Origin: Pseudomonadota bacterium
GTDB taxonomy: Bacteria; Pseudomonadota; Alphaproteobacteria; Rhizobiales; Kaistiaceae
Assembly: GCA_023392225.1 (NCBI GenBank)
Contig: JAEVZM010000496.1
Span: 1-7,877, forward strand
Length of the DNA: 7,877 nt
Direction of reading: 5' to 3'
Position 1 is the stretch's first letter. Each line of letters opens with the position of its first letter. Positions 5,056 to 7,877 of this stretch are shown here, piece by piece. The notes below the pieces were generated by a model. The model had not been told where the DNA came from. It did not search any database and saw only the letters and a program-made list of their open reading frames with translations. Made by a program: the position numbers and the translations under genes.

Positions 5056-5708
5056 TATGCGTCCTCGCGCCGGTAGAGGGCGCGGACCACCAGCGAGTAG
5101 AAGCCGGAAGCGAGCAGGAACACCGCGAAGCCGGCGGTGATCGTCCGCGTCCCCATCGTCGGGATGAAGAAGAAGGTGACGACGATGATGCCGACGATGT
5201 TGCCGAAGGAGGAGATGGCGAACAGCCCGCCGGAGATCTTGCCGGCGTCGCTCGGCAGCTTGAGGAGCAGGCGCACCGACAGCGGCGAGTACATGCCGAG
5301 CACCACCAGCGGCGGGAAGCAGACCACGAAGCCGGAGAAGAACAGCGCGGCATATTCGTTGGTGAAGCCGTCGATGATCGCCTCGAGCCCGCCCTGCGAC
5401 ATGAAGTAGACGAAGAGGAGATAGGCGGCGGCGATGAACTTGATGGTCGCGGCGAAGCCGAAGCCGGGGAAGCGGTCGGCGAGCATGCCGCCGAGGAAGT
5501 ATCCCGCCATCAGCCCGCCGATCGAGATCGAGATGATCGTCGCCCAGGTGTAGATGCCGCTGCCGAACAGCGGCGTCAGGATGCGGCTCGTCACCATCTC
5601 GAAGCCGAGGGTGACGAAGCCGAGGGTGAACACGTCGAGGACGATGAGGGCGGCGGCGCCGGCACCGACCGCGAGCCGGTGGCGAAGGGGGACGACGGTC
5701 TTGGTCAT
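5055..5708 (-). CDS. Polytopic membrane protein, membrane half of fused spermidine-synthase-type proteins
   Basis: A 217-residue inner-membrane protein with about six hydrophobic segments (roughly residues 12-36, 52-77, 86-103, 118-140, 159-182 and 188-209). The first two carry the pattern seen in the membrane part of fused MFS/spermidine-synthase proteins: a Glu in helix 1 then S-R-I-L-T-P-L-F-G-S with an aromatic Y-x-W (residues 37-55), followed by a Gly-rich G-G-L-M-A-G-Y-F-L-G-G and A-D-R (64-79). It begins 8 nt after the stop of the synthase-like gene. It has almost no Shine-Dalgarno sequence of its own, so it is probably translated by coupling. The two products likely form one membrane complex. 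Its transport or scaffold role is unknown. It is about half the size of a 12-helix transporter, so it could act as a dimer. Confidence 0.85.
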   Translation of the reverse strand: MTKTVVPLRHRLAVGAGAAALIVLDVFTLGFVTLGFEMVTSRILTPLFGSGIYTWATIISISIGGLMAGYFLGGMLADRFPGFGFAATIKFIAAAYLLFVYFMSQGGLEAIIDGFTNEYAALFFSGFVVCFPPLVVLGMYSPLSVRLLLKLPSDAGKISGGLFAISSFGNIVGIIVVTFFFIPTMGTRTITAGFAVFLLASGFYSLVVRALYRREDA

Positions 5709-5716
5709 GGCGGCGG

Positions 5717-6754
5717 TCAGGTCCGCTTCTCGTTGTGGCGCTCGATCGCCTTGAGGTACTCGACAGGGGCAAAGTCGTCGGTGAGCGCTTCCGTGGCGGT
5801 GTCGTAGTCCGGCGTGTAGCGCCGCGCGAGGATGTCGGGGAGGGGATAGCGGAAGCCGTATTCGGCCTGGCGCTCGGCCGCGATGCGCTCGAGCTCCGCC
5901 TCGTCCTTCTCCGGGCCGTTATAGGCGAGGATGACGATGTTGCCCTGGCCCTCGAAGAAGACGAGATGGTCGAAGGCCGAGCGGATGGTGGCCACGGCGC
6001 TGTCGAACAGCATGGTCGAGGGCTCGACGTTCTGCACCACCACGCCGCCGGGCTTCAGGTGCTCGGCGACGAGCGCATAGAACTCGTGGGTGAGGAGGTG
6101 GAACGGCACGAACGGGCCGCGATAGGCGTCGACCATGATGATGTCGAACATCCGGTCGGACTTCGCCAGCCACATCCGGCCGTCGAGCACGTCGACCTTG
6201 AAGTTGTCCTCGTCGCGGACCGAGAAGAACTGGTCGGCGATCTGCGCCACGGCCGGGTCTAGCTCGACCGCGGTCATGTCGAGGCCGGGCACGCTCTTGT
6301 GGTGGTACCAAGCGGTGCGGCCGCCGCCGAGGCCGATGATCGCGGCGTCCTTCAGCTCCGGCGCATAGGCGAGGCCGGCCGTCATCGACTGGGTATAGTA
6401 GACGGGCAGGTCGAGCTGGTCGTCGGGATTGACCACCGACTCGGTGTAGCGCAGCCGCTCGGCCCCGAAGGACAGCACGTAGAAGCCGTTCGCCCGGCGG
6501 TAGACGTAGATGTCGTTGTAAAGCGACTCGACCTGAGCAATGACGCCGGGCTCGGTGCCCTTGGCGATCTCGATCTGCGGCGTCCGGCTCTGCCAGACGA
6601 GGAAGCCGACCACCGCCGCGACCACCACCACGCCGACCGCGCCGATGGCGAGGGCGGAGCCCATGCCGCCTTTCGCCTTGGCCGGTGGCGGGGCCGCCGG
6701 CTTGGACGGCTTCGGCGGGGTCTTCTTCCTGGCGGCGGCGGACTTGGCGGACAA
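5717..6754 (-). CDS. Membrane-anchored spermidine-synthase-like protein
   Basis: A 345-residue protein with a Rossmann-type spermidine/spermine synthase domain behind an N-terminal anchor. Residues 1-30 are Lys/Pro/Ala rich, and 33-54 form a hydrophobic helix. The nucleotide-binding motif is G-L-G-G-G-R (141-146), then VELDP (163-167), DGR (191-193) and DIIMVDAYRGP (204-214). The last holds D209 at the place of the catalytic Asp, followed by LLTHEFY as in the family. Compared with classical enzymes (GGGDG, D-x-x-D-P), the first motif lacks the Asp and the second reads VDAY. So it may not make spermidine; another use of decarboxylated AdoMet, or AdoMet itself, is possible. Start: TTG 6754 with AGGGAG 7 nt upstream and a promoter about 28 nt beyond; ATG 6664 is a weaker alternative that begins right at the helix. 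It is first in an operon with the membrane protein. Confidence 0.85.
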   Translation of the reverse strand: MSAKSAAARKKTPPKPSKPAAPPPAKAKGGMGSALAIGAVGVVVVAAVVGFLVWQSRTPQIEIAKGTEPGVIAQVESLYNDIYVYRRANGFYVLSFGAERLRYTESVVNPDDQLDLPVYYTQSMTAGLAYAPELKDAAIIGLGGGRTAWYHHKSVPGLDMTAVELDPAVAQIADQFFSVRDEDNFKVDVLDGRMWLAKSDRMFDIIMVDAYRGPFVPFHLLTHEFYALVAEHLKPGGVVVQNVEPSTMLFDSAVATIRSAFDHLVFFEGQGNIVILAYNGPEKDEAELERIAAERQAEYGFRYPLPDILARRYTPDYDTATEALTDDFAPVEYLKAIERHNEKRT

Positions 6755-6761
6755 TCCCGTA

Positions 6762-6767
6762 CTCCCT
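6762..6767 (-). promoter_or_regulatory. Ribosome binding site that selects a TTG start
   Basis: AGGGAG on the minus strand, 7 nt before TTG 6754. With the promoter immediately upstream it favours the TTG start over the ATG at 6664 for the spermidine-synthase-like protein. Confidence 0.6.
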
Positions 6768-6781
6768 GGCGGAGGCGCGAG

Positions 6782-6809
6782 GATATAGCGGCGCCGGGAG
6801 GCATGACAA
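6782..6809 (-). promoter_or_regulatory. Promoter of the synthase-like/membrane protein operon
   Basis: Minus-strand -35 TTGTCA (6809-6804, five of six consensus bases) and -10 TATATC (6787-6782, four of six), 16-bp spacer. Transcription would start near 6775, about 20 nt before the TTG codon. The divergent dehydrogenase lies on the other side of this 178-nt gap; no clear promoter for it was found. A CCACGTGG palindrome at 6880-6887 is the only other notable site in the gap. Confidence 0.55.
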
Positions 6810-6932
6810 CGGCAGGTCCCGGGCGTTTTTCGGGCCGCGCAGGCGGCTCACCATCGCCGCGTGCGATCTGCTATCAACGCCACGTGGGTCGCGGCACGGG
6901 TTGCGGCCGAATGACGGGAGGGTAGAGGTCAG

Positions 6933-7877
6933 ATGGCAACAGGTGAGAAGGAGACGGTCGGCTTCATCGGGCTCGGGCTGATGGGGCACGGCATGGCGAA
7001 GAACATCGTCGAAAAGGGCTATCCGCTCGCCGTGACCGCCCATCGCAACCGCAAGCCGCTGGAGGACCTGGTCGGCCGCGGCGCCGTCGCCTGCCAGAAT
7101 GCCAGGGAAGTCGCCGAGCGCTCCTCGATCGTCTTCCTCTGCGTCACCGGCTCGCGCGAGGTCGAGGCGATCGTACGCGGCAAGGACGGGCTGAAGGCCG
7201 GCCTCAAGCCGGGCTCGGTGATCGTCGACTGCTCGACCTCGGACCCGAACTCGACGCTGGCCCTCGCCGAGGAGCTCGCCGCCGCCGGCATCGACTATGC
7301 CGACGCGCCGCTGTCGCGCACGCCCAAGGAGGCCTGGGAGGGCACGCTCGACGCCATGGTCGGCGCCAAGGACGAGGTGTTCGCGCGCATCAAGCCGGTG
7401 ATCGACACCTGGGCCGGCAAGGTGGTCCACATCGGCACGGTCGGCGACGGCCACAAGATGAAGCTCCTCAACAACTTCCTCTCGCTCGGCTATGCCGCGA
7501 TCTACGCCGAGGCGCTGGTGCTGGGTGCCAAGGTCGGCATCTCGCCGCAGCGCTTCGACAGCGTCATCCGCGGTGGCCGGATGGACAGCGGCTTCTACCA
7601 GACCTTCATGTCATGCGTGGTCGGCGGCAACCGCCAGGCGCATCGCTTCACGCTGTCCAATGCCTTCAAGGATCTGAAGTATCTCGAGGCGATGGCCGAT
7701 GCGGTGTCGCTGGCCAATCCGGTGGGCAACGCGGTGAAGAACAGCTTCGCCGGGGCCGTCGCGACCGGCGGCGGCGGGGCGGAGGACTACGTGCCGCACC
7801 TGCCGGAGTTCCTCGGCCGGGCCAACGGCTTCGACTTCGCCGCAGCGGTGGACGAGGGCAAGGGCAAGGAAAAGGGC
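6933..7877 (+). CDS. Beta-hydroxyacid dehydrogenase, 3-hydroxyisobutyrate dehydrogenase family (3' end open)
   Basis: An NAD(P)-dependent oxidoreductase of the 6-phosphogluconate/3-hydroxyisobutyrate dehydrogenase superfamily, open for 315 codons to the window edge. The N-terminal Rossmann domain has VGFIGLGLMGHGMAKN with G13, G15 and G18. VDCST near 110-114 is family-typical. The catalytic segment G171-D-G-H-K-M-K177-L-L-N-N181 supplies the catalytic Lys (K177) and Asn (N181). The C-terminal all-helical domain follows. The substrate loop reads D124-A-P-L-S-R-T-P-K-E-A-W-E-G-T-L, where the classical enzymes have D-A-P-V-S-G-G, so the substrate may differ from 3-hydroxyisobutyrate (a tartronate semialdehyde reductase-like or other beta-hydroxyacid role is possible). 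The start ATG 6933 is preceded by GAGG and GGGAGGG. Family members are usually about 290-300 residues; the Lys/Gly-rich end suggests the stop is just outside. It is divergent from the synthase-like operon. Confidence 0.92.
   Translation, partial: MATGEKETVGFIGLGLMGHGMAKNIVEKGYPLAVTAHRNRKPLEDLVGRGAVACQNAREVAERSSIVFLCVTGSREVEAIVRGKDGLKAGLKPGSVIVDCSTSDPNSTLALAEELAAAGIDYADAPLSRTPKEAWEGTLDAMVGAKDEVFARIKPVIDTWAGKVVHIGTVGDGHKMKLLNNFLSLGYAAIYAEALVLGAKVGISPQRFDSVIRGGRMDSGFYQTFMSCVVGGNRQAHRFTLSNAFKDLKYLEAMADAVSLANPVGNAVKNSFAGAVATGGGGAEDYVPHLPEFLGRANGFDFAAAVDEGKGKEKG

Noticed and set aside
6880..6887. CCACGTGG palindrome in the divergent gap
   Set aside because: An eight-base palindrome is expected by chance at this GC content, and no convincing promoter for the dehydrogenase could be placed beside it.
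6911..6925. Four-codon upstream frame before the dehydrogenase
   Set aside because: ATG-ACG-GGA-GGG-TAG ends 7 nt before the real start but its bases also form the purine-rich ribosome region; most likely chance.
5919..7454. 511-codon open frame on the minus strand
   Set aside because: It runs across the divergent gap and over two well-supported genes, is Arg/Gly/Ala-rich as expected of a shadow frame in high-GC DNA, and shows no domain motif.

Overview
The window is high-GC bacterial DNA (about two thirds G+C by eye) with dense, mostly short-spaced genes. Its proteins look alphaproteobacterial, probably Hyphomicrobiales/Rhizobiales-like: the pyruvate dehydrogenase E2 sequence, the two-domain cold-shock protein, and a membrane/spermidine-synthase-like pair all fit that group. 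The taxonomic placement is inference; no rRNA or other marker gene is present.

Layout, left to right. (1) 1-1347, plus strand: the 3' part of a pyruvate dehydrogenase E2 gene (pdhC), followed 7 nt later by a GNAT acetyltransferase. (2) 1449-2036, plus strand: a small secreted SnoaL/NTF2-fold protein. It converges on a membrane-anchored 450-residue protein of unknown function (3413-2061, minus), which has a good promoter with a perfect palindrome in its spacer. (3) 3608-3682, minus: tRNA-Glu(TTC) with encoded CCA and a strong promoter. (4) 4191-3772, minus: nickel-type glyoxalase I (gloA), transcribed divergently from a double cold-shock-domain protein (4418-4996, plus). (5) 6754-5055, minus: a two-gene operon of a membrane-anchored spermidine-synthase-like protein and a six-helix membrane protein. 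In many bacteria these two halves occur as one fused polypeptide. (6) 6933 to the right edge, plus: a beta-hydroxyacid dehydrogenase (3-hydroxyisobutyrate dehydrogenase family), still open at the window end.

Most genes are housekeeping or stress-linked: central carbon flux through PDH, methylglyoxal detoxification, RNA chaperoning, tRNA supply and a small dehydrogenase. I see no phage, transposon, CRISPR, toxin-antitoxin or defence locus. The parts that deserve a second look are the unrecognised anchored protein with its palindromic promoter, the split polyamine-synthase-like pair with altered motifs, a hairpin in the gloA leader, and a C-A mismatch in the tRNA-Glu anticodon stem. Three genes appear to start with TTG, each with a well-placed Shine-Dalgarno sequence.

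No stretch longer than 300 bases lacks a gene. The longest gene-free stretches are 4192-4417, 3414-3607 and 6755-6932, and all three hold candidate regulatory sites described below.
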